NCBI RefSeq assembly: GCF_965638725.1
Contig: NC_134950.1
Span: 28,210,932 to 28,274,931, forward strand
DNA: 64,000 bases
Direction: 5' to 3'
DNA from: Aptenodytes patagonicus
Lineage: Eukaryota > Chordata > Aves > Sphenisciformes > Spheniscidae
Part shown: piece after piece, positions 1-11,200 of the stretch
How the letters are laid out: each line of letters starts with the position of its first letter
Position numbering within the stretch: position 1 is the stretch's first letter
Program-made: the position numbers and the translations under genes
The notes under the pieces: model-generated
Databases searched by the model: none
What the model saw: the letters and a program-made list of their open reading frames with translations, nothing else
What the model was told of the DNA's origin: nothing

Positions 1-3000
1 TGTATTTCATACTATACAAAATAATAATAATTACATTTTTCCAACTATGTACGATATAAAATTTTATCTTGTTATAGACTTAATCTTGCAGCACAGGATA
101 CCTCTGCAAATGAAAATCATGAGAGGATTTTGTGTACACTGTATATGCGGCTCCTATGCACCTCTCTGTATTACAGTTTTAAAAAATAAGCCAGGTCTCA
201 TGTTATCTTACTGTACCTCTTTCTAATGTAGCGGATCTGGGAAATGTAAGAATAAGCACTTTTCCTTCTATTTTTATTCAATATACGTGCCAAGTAGCAG
301 AAGAGAAATTAATGTATTTCAGTAGCACAGGAAAAGAGACATTAATACAAAGGCACAGAAAGCAATCTCAGAAAGCTTTAGTCGCAATTTACTTTCTCCT
401 TCCCACCATGGCCATCTTCAATATCTGACATCTTTAGAAATTCAGATATTTTAAGTTAGCCGTAGACCATAGCCAGATCCTTCAAAAATGATTTGAAATG
501 ACAAAAATTCTGCAAACTTGTTAAAGCAGATTTGTATTGTTCTCTTTTACTGTCTTACTCAGTATCAAAACTTGCAGTAGCTGGGCTTTTCATTGTTTTC
601 AGCCACTCTCAAGTAAGATTTTACCATCCAAAGGTTTAGATATATAATATGACTTTAACTTCTGTCTACTTAGATTATTATACTCTTTGCATAGCATCTG
701 AAAACTGTGCTCAGGCCATGGTGGGGTATGGGGCTGGGCCATGTGCGAGACAAATGATCCCAGGCTTTTCTTTTCCTTCGGCTGTAAGGAAGAAACTTGG
801 TTTAGCAAACAGCCCTTTAACTGGACTTGAGAAAAACTGTATTCCATTTCTTACGCTACCAGTGACATGTTATGTGACTTTGTATAACCCGTATTATGCC
901 TGAATATTTTTTTTTCTTTTTTATCTTTTAAACGGTCAGCGTATTCCTCTGTGTCTTTGAACGGCTCCTATTTCAATGGACTGAGACTTGCAGTCTCTAA
1001 GCATTATTATGAAAATAAAAATAGACAGATAAAAGGTCATTATTGGAGGTTATTTGTTCTTAAACACAACACATAAATTTACTAGGTTACCTGAAAAAAA
1101 GTCCGTAGAACACAAATAGACTCCATGCAATATTTTTTGCACTTACTACTTATTAAATAGGCAAGATTAACAAAGAGTTGTAGTTGTCTCTAGTATTGGT
1201 ACACTAATTGGTACTACAATTACACTATTGGTAATACTTCTGCACTTGACAATGAGCTTCAACGTTTGCGGTGGTTTTTCTCATACTAAACTAATTTGAT
1301 TCTTTCTTTTATCTAGGGAAAATTAAAAAAAGAAAATAACCAGTGAGGATGATAATATTTTCAAAATGAAGAAAAATAAAACTGGAGCATTACCAAGCTT
1401 CTCAAAAGGTCACAGTAAGTATGGGAAATTAATAAAAATCATAGAAGAAAATATGTTATGCCCTCTTAATTTTCTGCCTCTATTTAATGTAAGCCTTGTT
1501 AGTAACTGATGTGCTGTCTTGCTCAGTCCTCATTTATTTCTTTCCTCATTTCATTTGTCTTCAAAGGAGCCTAGAGGCAACGAGGCCAAGCGTAGAAAAC
1601 CACTGTGATGTGCCATGCACCGTGGCTTGTGCTATGGCACTGAATTCAAGTAGTGACATATCCTCTGGGTGGTTCAGTCATGACCAGCCCTGCTCAGGGC
1701 AGAGCATCCTACCCACCGGACAAGGCAGGATTTTCACAGAAGGAAAACTGCACAGCAGTGTAATTAAACATGCATCATAAGGCATTTCTGTCCAGAGGAA
1801 GAAGAGCAGGAAAAAAGTGGCAAGTCCTCACTGCCTAAGTTGTCTTCAGCCTGGCACTATCTGATGTTTGAATTCTTCCCTTTACAGCCTGAGTAACATC
1901 CAAAGAAGGTTTGTTACCAGCCGAGTGCATCGCCTTGTTTCCCGATACACCTTTTGGCACCCTCTGTTGTTACTAGCTGGGTCCATCCAGCTTCACGTGG
2001 ATACGGCAGACAGTGCTACCAGATCTACACGTCAGGCTGCAATGTTTGAGTTGGAAAGTTGTGTAGACCTTTGGCTGCCCTAAACGCATGGACTCAAAAT
2101 ACTGAAAAACAGCGGCAGATGACTGAACTATTACCTAATTTCTGCTATTTAGACTGTTTAGCAGCTCAGGTGACTAGGGTTTAAAGGACTCTGTCAAGTC
2201 ACAGGGGCTGGAGGAATGCGCTTTTTTTTTTATCCCAAATGGGTAATTATTTAGATGACAATCATATTTCCAAGAATAGGTCAGCATGCCGGGATGCTTA
2301 ATAACAGTAATTGTCAGCTGTATGTGCAGGCTTGAGCTGTCAGACTGAGCTGTGACATAGCTTTCCCTGCGGGTCGCTGGGAGTGATCGTAAGGTTTTCA
2401 GTCTTCTTCGGAGGCACAGAACAGCAGTTCAGCGGAGGAGGAGGTCCCACATAGACAATTTGCTGTAATTGCGGTGGGATGGACCGGGCATTGGTGGAAC
2501 TCAGTGCTGTCTAGTTGGCAGCTTTAACAAGATATAAAATCTTTTCTATCTTTCCCCAAACAAGAAAAATGGTAAAAAAAAACTGGTTGCAAACACCCGT
2601 TCCTGCATTAGGACTCCAAAAGAAAGCCTACGGCTCTGTACTTGTTGAAAACTGGGCATGTGATAGCAAAATCATGGGCTGAAGATGTGCTGAAGATATG
2701 TCCTGACTAGTAATATTAAGAATCTTCTTCTGAGCTGCCAATGTCAGCCTCACAGTACCTCAGCAAGACAAACGATTTGGGGGCACGAAACACCTTGAGC
2801 CCTAAAAATCCTCACAAAAAAAAGCTTTTAAGTATTGATTTGAGCTTGAGAGAGTTCTTTTTAAGCTGGCTGGAAACTGAAAGCTCAGTCAAATTTATAG
2901 CAAGAAAGCATCTTCCGAGTTAGTCGCCATGTTTTCCAAGGGAAGAGCAATTTGACATGGCATGACTGCGTTTCTCGCATGATGAATACAGTTGGCCTAA

Positions 3001-3629
3001 CACAGCCAGCTGCCTTGTAGCATATTATTCCTTACGTGGTAACATCAGAGCTCGCTCAAATTCGGAGTTTATTTCTTCAGGAAATAACAACGTTCAAAAA
3101 CACAATTTTGTCCCAAATGAGAAAGAATGAACAGTATTTCAAAATTTGCCTCAAAATAAAAACTTTTTTTTTCTTTTTTGGAAACATTGAAATAATCTAT
3201 GAAAACACTGTGTTTTGCCATCACAATATTACCATAGTTTATTAATTCCGTATTATAGTTATTAAAAATGAATCATTTAAATCTTACAGAAATAAAACAC
3301 ATCAGCCTCCATTTAATTTAATGTTTTGATTATTTCTCATAGTCTCTCAAGTACATCAGTCTGTTTTTGTAGAACGGATTGATTTCCTAGATTCAAAATT
3401 TTTTTGTGAAAAAGCTCCCACAGAAAATTTTCAACGTGATGCAAGTAATACTATTTAATCTTATTGAAATGTATTATTAAAGAAGGAATATGACCAGCTC
3501 GTGAACTCTCAGGCCATGATCTCATCTGATAAATTTTTCCAATTACGATTATTACCCAGTTCTTATGAAGACACCTGCATGCCTTCCACGTAATGCATTT
3601 CAGGAAGCGGCTTGGTTCTGGGTAACCGC

Positions 3630-3662
3630 GCCGCGGGGATGCCGCGGGGATGCCGCGTGGCA
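3630..3662. repeat. Three-unit 11-bp GC-rich tandem repeat
   Basis: Two identical 11-base units (GCCGCGGGGAT at 3630-3640 and 3641-3651) are followed by a third, diverged unit at 3652-3662. Each unit contains a CCGCG core. The repeat stands out as a small GC-rich patch in AT-rich DNA about 1 kb upstream of PIP4P2. Confidence 0.85.
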
Positions 3663-3685
3663 CCTGGCAGTCAGGACTTGCCTGG

Positions 3686-3713
3686 TACTTGGTACTTGCC
3701 CGTGTACCAAGTA
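3686..3713. repeat. 10-bp inverted repeat with 8-base loop
   Basis: TACTTGGTAC at 3686-3695 is the exact reverse complement of GTACCAAGTA at 3704-3713, and the spacer is 8 bases. It could form a small hairpin. No function is implied by the sequence alone. Confidence 0.85.
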
Positions 3714-4244
3714 ACTACTTACCTTCTGGTATTGCCACAGCCTGGCAATCTCTGACAATGGATGGACACAACACAGGGGTGACAAACATCTGTCTTAGTA
3801 TAGGCTGAAAAATTCATCAGGGAAGGCTATTTTCCCTCTTTGCTGGAGACTTCCAGATGATGCCCAGAGTGGGCTGTCTAGCAGAAGGAAATTAAGTCCT
3901 TACGTCCTCAGAGAGCTCAGTGACACTAGGGAAGAGACTTCTCGGTTGAGCAGCAGATTTGATAACGTGTAGATTTATCTCCTCATGTTTAGAGTGGCTT
4001 TAAGGGTTACCACCATTTTCACACCTCAGTGAGTACTGCCTCAGTCCACTCCCTCACTGCCGGTCTGCATCCTCAGATCCCTGGAAAAGGCGACTGGTAG
4101 CAGTTAAATGAACCACAACACTTCCCTGGTATTGATATTTATAACCACAGCATTTCAGAAAAAAAAATCAAACCCACTGTTTTTAAAAAATTATTGAAAA
4201 AAGAAGGTTGTTACGTTTCTTCTTCAGACACCTTCCTGCTGAAC

Positions 4245-5235
4245 CCGCCCTCGATTTACCGCTCCGTGCTACGGCCCATCACCGACGGGCTGAGGGTCTT
4301 CCCCCCTCGGGGCTCGCCGGGGGAGGAGGGAGCCCGCACGGCTCCCCGGGGCAGCGAGGGGCGGGCCGGGCCGCGCCTCCCCGCCCCGGGCCCTCCTCCG
4401 GTGGCGCTGCGGCTGCCGGCAGGCTGCAGGGAGGCTCCCCGGCCCGGGAGGCCCCGGCGCGGCCCGGCCCGGCCCGCTCATTAGCCCATGACGGGGGGAC
4501 GGAGGGAGGCAGGCCCGGCTAGCCCAGCCCCCGCCCCGCCGTCCCTCCTCCCCGCCCCGGTCCCATTCATTCCCAGCCCCTTCCTCTGCGCTCCTTCCCC
4601 TTCCCCGGCGCTGCCGGCCCGGCCGCCTCCCCGCCCCACGCCGAGAGCGCGGCAGCGGGAAGGGCCCTTCGCGCCGCAGCCATGGCCGCCGAGGGGGTGG
4701 ATGAGCGCTCTCCCCTGCTCTCCGCGCCCGGCTCCGGCAATGTCACCCCGACCGCGCCGCCCTATTTGCCGGACAGCAGCCCCCGAGGTAAGGCGGCCCC
4801 CGCCGCCGCCGCCCTCCCCGCTCTCCCGCCGCCGCCCCCAGACCTGTGCCGGGCAGGGGGGCGGCTGCCGGCCAGGGCGCCGCGGGGCTGGCGGCGGGGC
4901 GGGGCGGGCAGGCCCTGAGGGGCTCGGCGCGGCCCTCGGGGTGGGGGAGGCCGGGCCCCTGCGCCCGCGGGGGGGACGCGGCGCCTCCGCCCGGTTGCGG
5001 CGGCGCGGGGGCTCTCTCTGCCTTTGTCGGCGGGCGAAGTTACCCGCCGCGGCTGGGGGCTGCGGGGCCGGGAGTAACGGCGGGGCCGGGCCGGGAGGTA
5101 GCGGGGCCGGGCCGGGAGCCGCCGGCGGGGGGGAGCCCTCGCCCTGCCCCGGCGGCGGGGGACAAGCTGGGGAACAACAGGTAACGCCGCTCAGGGCCGG
5201 GTAGGCCGTGCTCCGCGCCGTGCTCCGCGCTCCGG
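4245..5235 (+). promoter_or_regulatory. PIP4P2: CpG island and presumed promoter of PIP4P2
   Basis: This is a roughly 1-kb block of very GC-rich, CpG-dense sequence with several GGGCGG/CCGCCC-like GC boxes, standing sharply out of AT-rich flanks. It contains the PIP4P2 start codon at 4682, the first splice donor at 4788 and the start of intron 1. No TATA box is evident, which fits a housekeeping CpG-island promoter with dispersed start sites. The exact transcription start cannot be read from the sequence. The open frames of up to 238 codons through the island are composition artefacts. Confidence 0.88.
4682..4787 (+). CDS. PIP4P2: PIP4P2 coding exon 1
   Basis: Encodes residues 1-35 plus the first base of codon 36. 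It starts [13 protein letters not shown], which carries the dileucine lysosomal sorting signal, and ends in front of the donor GTAAGG. It lies inside the CpG island. The 5' UTR lies upstream but its start is not defined. Confidence 0.96.
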
Positions 5236-8200
5236 CGTGAACTCTTCAAAAGGAAAAAAAATAAAATAATTGTTTGCAGTGGCAAAACAAGCCCGAACCG
5301 GTCTGCTTATTATAACTCACTCGCATGTCGGAGCTTGCAAGGTAATTATTGGACTTCGGTTCCCCCATTAATTAGGCGCAGGATTAAGTAAAAGATCCTT
5401 AGCTATGAACAACCACACTCGGTGCAGTGGGCTGTAGGGTAGAGGCAGCTAGGAGAGGTGCAACGCGGAGGTGAAATAAAGTACGCAGATCTCTGTTTCA
5501 TCTCCGGTGAGCATCGAAGTGCGTTAACCCAGAGATGCCAGCTGACAGCTCCTGTTCTGGCAGTCAGGTTTAAATAAGCAAGGGGCTCAGTGCAAGTGTG
5601 GTAGCTGAAGCTCAAAACCACTAGGATGTCCTTGCAAACACATTTCAAGGCCATAGCTGGTTTTGGCTTAATTTTTAAAGCGAGTCAGATACTGTGGTTA
5701 CAAATCTGGTATTGTGGCTTAAAAATACGGTATTAGCTTTCTTTAACAGACTTAGGAAAATCATCTTGTTGATCAATACTGAATATTTAGTAAGTAGGCA
5801 AAAAATTTTTACTTAGAAAATATAAATCAGGAGGTTTACAAAATATATTAATAGATTCCTCCCCCCCCCCGGTTAAACATTTCAGAGCAGAAAGCGAGGG
5901 AGGGAGAAAGCTGAAGGAATCAAGACTAAGTAAGATTAGTGTAGCTTTGCTAGCTGTAGCCTTTAAAATGTAAGATTACAGTCCTGATCTCACTGGCTCC
6001 AGTGTGTTGGCCCTTTATTAAGGGTTTTTGTGTCATTATATAGTTTTATTATATATCTATGTAACTAGAATGCTGTGAGTGAGCATCTGTCTGTTTTGAA
6101 TAATATTTAAACCTATGGAAAGCTAGTCCTCTTTGCCTTGATAAGAAAATGTATTTCAGCTGGTGTTGACTGTTTACTTTCATTTGAATTGCACAAATGA
6201 ATTACCGGCCTGAAAAACAGCAGAGCAGTTTTTGTTTGTTTTTTTCCCAATCAAATTGTGTAGAATTGGCATCGTCCCTTAAGTTTCGTAGTTTAAAAAA
6301 ACCACAGAAATCCTTAGTTTAAATTCTGGTATTCGATGTTTTTAGTAGTCCTTATCCTATAACTATTACTTTTGCATACATTTCCATCTGTTTTTAAGAA
6401 GGTCTTTATAGATTTAGAAAGTAATGAAAATGCATTGGATCAGTGACTCTTGCCTGAACCCAGGGTAAAACTCTTGACCTAGAAACAAGCTGGACCCCAA
6501 ATGATCATTTCAGTTGGTAGCTGTGTCCTGCTGCACCTTCAGTCCGTGTGTGTAGCTCCTGGTAACTAGTTTGGCAGCCGTGGTGGGGTGTGGCGCTTGA
6601 GATAAGTGGCTTGTTCCCAAAAGTGAGGGGGAACCATAGAGCTTTCTTAAATGTCAAACATCTCTTCACGAGTTGAGGATCTCTTGTTTGATCAGTCTAT
6701 GAGCAAGCATGCGAGGTAGCACTTCAAAACTGCTCTACAAAACTTAGAAAAAGATATCTGCAGAACAAAATTTTGCAGAGCTGTCACATGGACCGGGTAG
6801 CTCTAGTTTCCTTGCTCTGTCAGTTATCCTTAGTGAAAGGATCTATGCAAGCTAAACACCCTTTTTAGCTAACGGGCAGTCTTTATCTCTCTCCCTAGTG
6901 CAAGTCTAGACATATAGGGAAGAAGCATTCTTGTGGGGAGATGAGGTTTGCTTCCTAACCCCTTTCTGCAGAGCTTCCTTGCTTAACATCACCTGACTGG
7001 TGTGGAGCTGGAGAGGTAGAGGAAGGAGGAAGCAGCCCTTCACATTCCAAACTACCACCTGAATGTACATTAATAGATTTATCCCTGTACTTGTAATTAT
7101 CCGCTGTGCCTAATACGTCATCCTGAGCTTTAAATTAGAGAGGCCATGGTTTGAAAGTAGCCTCCTCTTCCCTTGTTAGGCTGCGGCTGAGACCCAGCTG
7201 ACCCTTTCCAGTGTAAGCTGGTGGGTGGTTGAATCCCGGTAATGACTGGGTGTTCCTAATGATGGAAGCAAGCAAGAACAATCTTTTCAATATGAACGCC
7301 GGGCACAATGTTTAAGAAACTTTTCAGATAGACAAAGGGTGGGACCATCAGCTCTGCTCCCTGTAACAGGGTTGTTATTCAGTGCTTCCCTCCCCATCCC
7401 CCTTTTTTTTTTTGGCAGGGGGTGGTGGTGGTCAGGCTTTTTCAGTCCTTAACTTCCTCTCCCTGACATAGGTCACTAACTCTTTTTCCCTTGCTCAACA
7501 CCTCCTCGCAGGACATGATAAAGAATCTTTCTTTTTAAAAAAACCAAACAAAACAAACACCAAAACAAACTCATTTCTGTTTGACCCAGGTAAGCTGCAA
7601 GTCATTCTCTGTGGTTTCCGCCCTTCCAATACCAAGGGAGGAAGGTGCACAAGCACTACAAGGAATTTCTAAGATTGAATATGTGGTATCTTCCACTGCA
7701 TCTCTATCCTGTGGGGATGAGGAGGGAATTGTAGGTTAGAGTCAGATGTACTGCATGGTAGGACACTCTTCTAATCTTGCCGAACTAATTACTGATGGAT
7801 TTTATTTTATTTTTTAAAGAAAAACTGATAATATACCTGTAAACTGGTATGTCATCAGCAGGAAATTCAGTATCTTGTTAAACGTGTCCTGAAACCTCTG
7901 TTGTGTATGTGGAACTTGCCTACCATCCACTCACATTCAACATGATGGACCTTTATGAACTGGTTTCAGATGTTATAGTAAGCCTGAAATTCAAGCTGTC
8001 AAAAAAAAACCCCAAAACGAAACACACCACCACCACCACCCCCCGCAAAGTCATACCAAAGTACATACGTTAATGTGCTTTGAAAGCTGTCAGTCTTTTT
8101 ATTAAGGGATAATAAGCAGCGAACTTTTGAGGCAATGCCTTTATTTTCCTTTTCACTCTTCCCCCCCAGTATACTTTTCTTTAAACTTAATTTTGGTGGG

Positions 8201-11200
8201 TTTTGCTGGTTTGTTTTTTGGAGCTCTTCTAAGTGCACTTTTTCTTTAAGCATGAAGGTTGCAGTGCCAAGATACCTCTGGCTTTCTGCTCCATAGCAAA
8301 TGTTATTTGCTGCAGCACCACTCTGAAAAGCGGCCATTATTTGCTTGCTATCTGAAATTTGCTGAGCCAAGAGGACAGGAACTGAGAGGCTGCTTACCTG
8401 GAAGCCAAGCAGCTCCGGTATGAGGCTGGAGAAGTGGCTGGCAGCGTCTGTAGGTGCTCGCACCCCTCATTTAACCAACTTTCAAAATCCTAAGAGTTGT
8501 CACTTACAAATAGGGTATAGAATATTATAAATGTCTAGATGGGTATAGTGCCAATTCTTAAAAGTATTCCAGGATCGTGGAAAGCTGAAAGGCTGGGAGG
8601 GGTGTGTCTCTTTTTAATTCCTAGTACCCTTTGAGATACTGTGCGTTTCCTTAGTACAGCTGCCCCGTGCCCAGCTGATAGAGTTGAGAAGTCGCGCTTT
8701 AAATGGAGAGGACAAAGCAAAGTAGTTCTGTAACATGACTGTTGCCTTTCAGAAAAGCAACCTCAAAGCAGGGATTGAACTGTAGGTGTGTCTTGACAGA
8801 GTGTCTGGTATTCGGTCTGCTGGACATGCCTTTTGTTTTATGGCTACCTATTCTTCTAGGCAGAAAATGTGTCAGCTGCTTGCTGCAGGAGCAGATAAGT
8901 AGCCTGCTTATGGCCAAAACCTCCTTGCAGCACTTGACTTTGTCACTCGCAGCTAAGACACTGCTGTTCCCATCATCCAAATCTCAAACCTGGTTTCTGC
9001 AGTGATTTAGGAGGCTTGAGATTGTTTCCAGTCCTTTGGCACTTGTGCCAAAGTGTGTGGGGGTTGAGGTTTCATCTTGTGTGTGTTTTTGTTTGTTAAT
9101 ATTGTGTAATATTTGCTCTCTTGCATATGGCAGTCTTGTACTGAAAACAGGGTATCACAGTACTGCAAAATGTTGTTATTCTTAATTTTCAACTGGATGC
9201 TACTGTAATTCCTCAGAAAAAGAAAAAATCGGAATGCTCTAAGTTACCTGACATTTCTTAAGGATGTTGGTTTCTGCAACTGGGATATCAAAGCTGAAGG
9301 TGTGAAGTTTACTTGCCCAGGTAACAGAGCATCAGTTTGTACAATTGCTTCAGAATTGCATCGCTGCACATAAGTTAATTTTGTTTCTTGTCTGAAATAA
9401 TTCAAGTATGTTGGATACAATTCTGAGACCCTCAAGGTGTCCACCTTCCTTCTGCTGCCTCTCTGAGTTAAAATCAAGTACGGGTCTGGATTGTTTGTAG
9501 GCCAAGTAGCAAAGAGAGAGAGCACTGAACAGCAATGCTGCTTCAAAGGTTTGTGATGACTTTTGGGTCTGAAGGGCAGGCAGGATTTCTTATATCCCTC
9601 CAGCTTACGATATTAACTTTAAAATAGTGAAGGAGTGATGAGTGCTTTCTTACAAGCTTAAATTTAATACTTGGGCTTGTCAGCTTTGATAGCAGCCCAT
9701 GATTTCCCTCGCCACCCCCCAGCAGATACTGCTCTGTTCAGTGCTGTTTGTAAACTGAAAGTAGGCTGATCTCTCATTGCTTCTCTGAAGATTTTGTTGG
9801 CTGCTTGGATGTAATTATGAAATAATTTATTGAAGTCCAAGGCTGCAGAGTATTTCAAAGTATTAGTATTAAAAAAAGTTAACTATGAACTACTAAATAT
9901 GCCCGTTCCTTATTTGCTTACCTGAAGAGCCCTGAACTTCTCAATGAAATAAAAGCCGGTGCTATTACATGCCAAATAATTGTGGTAATAAGCTTGTGAG
10001 AGGTTGCTGTGTTGAATTGTTTTCATTCCATGGATTCTTAAACCGAGAAGGATCTTGAACGTTTCCTCCCTAGTTTTTTGTGGGCTTAGGACTGGCGAAG
10101 CTGAAATCTGCTCTTCCACAGGGGCCTGAGGCCACTATATTCTCCCTTGTGTTAGCCTGTCCTAAGTTACTGAAGACCTCCTTCTGCATCTGTGCTTTGG
10201 CTCTTGGACAGCAAAAATATCTGGAACCCTTAAAAGCAGAAGCTCTGAGGGTTCAGTTCATCTTTTTTCTTCAAGATAACATAAATTTGCTGTTGTTGCA
10301 CTCAAAAAAGAAGCACTTCATGCCACTTCCCATCCAAGGCCTGTTTCCTTAACAGGACTTTTCTGTATTTTTACCTATAGTATTTGTTACTATATGATAA
10401 ACACTTGTCTATGTTTCAGTCTCTCCAGATGTTTGTAAATGCTGGTTATGGCTCTTCTGCCTACCTGTGTCTTGTTTTTTCTTCAGAAGGCGGTCTGTGG
10501 TTGCTACTAACCTGTGGTGGGTTTGGGGTTTGGTGTTTTTTCCCCCCTTTTCTAAAGACTGTAAAAAGTTGGTTTAAAAATAAAGTTGCATAGATGAGCC
10601 TTTTGTCTGATCCACTTTTCTGGGGTGATTTATGGTGTGTTTGTGTTGCTGGTATGCTTTGTGTACAACTACAGTTGATGTTCAGGTACACAGAAGTTGT
10701 GGGGAAGGGGAAAGCAAACTTACATTTGTTTATACTAATCATTACCTTCAAATTTTTTAATTTTTTTTTTTTTGAGGGTGTGACTGTTTAGAGACTATCT
10801 TTGCTGATGGTGTTTTAGGATTCCCTGTTTGGTTTTTCAACTGAGATTTCCTGATCTCTTGCAGCAGAGCTTCCTCCTCCATATACTGCCATTGCAAGCC
10901 CAGATGCCAGCGGTGTACCTGTAATAAACTGCCGCGTGTGCCAGTCGCTAATCAATTTGGATGGCAAGCTACATCAACATGTTGTTAAGTGCACAGTTTG
11001 CAATGAAGCTACGGTAAAATGGATTTTTAGCATTTTCTTTTTGTGGAGGGAAGCGGGGGGAGGTTGAAGTACATCCTTGGTAGAATTCATGTCCTCACCT
11101 ACAAAGGGTGAGTCCCTTCCTGCCACCCCTGCGAAGGACCTGTTTGCACAGCCGGCTGCTAGTGTAGCTAGCGTGCAAGTTCAAGGGTTGCTGGCACAAG

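Larger units (their letters stand above)
1..4240. other. Intergenic region upstream of PIP4P2, no gene seen
   Basis: No exon with a conserved reading frame and splice sites could be found on either strand. The open frames here are short (under about 95 codons) and look like chance. In human the next gene on this side is OTUD6B, transcribed away from PIP4P2, but nothing resembling it is visible, so it probably lies outside the window. The stretch is AT-rich until the CpG island. It contains a short GC-rich tandem repeat and a hairpin at 3630-3713, listed separately. Confidence 0.7.

Noticed and set aside
1-4240. Search for OTUD6B, the neighbour expected from human synteny
   Set aside because: No exon matching an OTU deubiquitinase was recognised on either strand; it probably lies beyond the window.
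4208-5204. Long open frames through the CpG island (up to 238 codons, rich in Pro, Ala, Gly and Arg)
   Set aside because: GC-rich sequence has few stop codons. The true exon uses a different frame with a strong start context and matches PIP4P2. The ATG at 4488 would only matter as an overlapping upstream ORF if transcription starts before it, which is unknown.
7999-8463. 154-codon open frame on the minus strand in PIP4P2 intron 1
   Set aside because: It resembles no known protein, its end is a Gly run from the (CAC)n microsatellite, and there are no supporting promoter, splice or conservation cues. A frame this long is expected occasionally in 64 kb.
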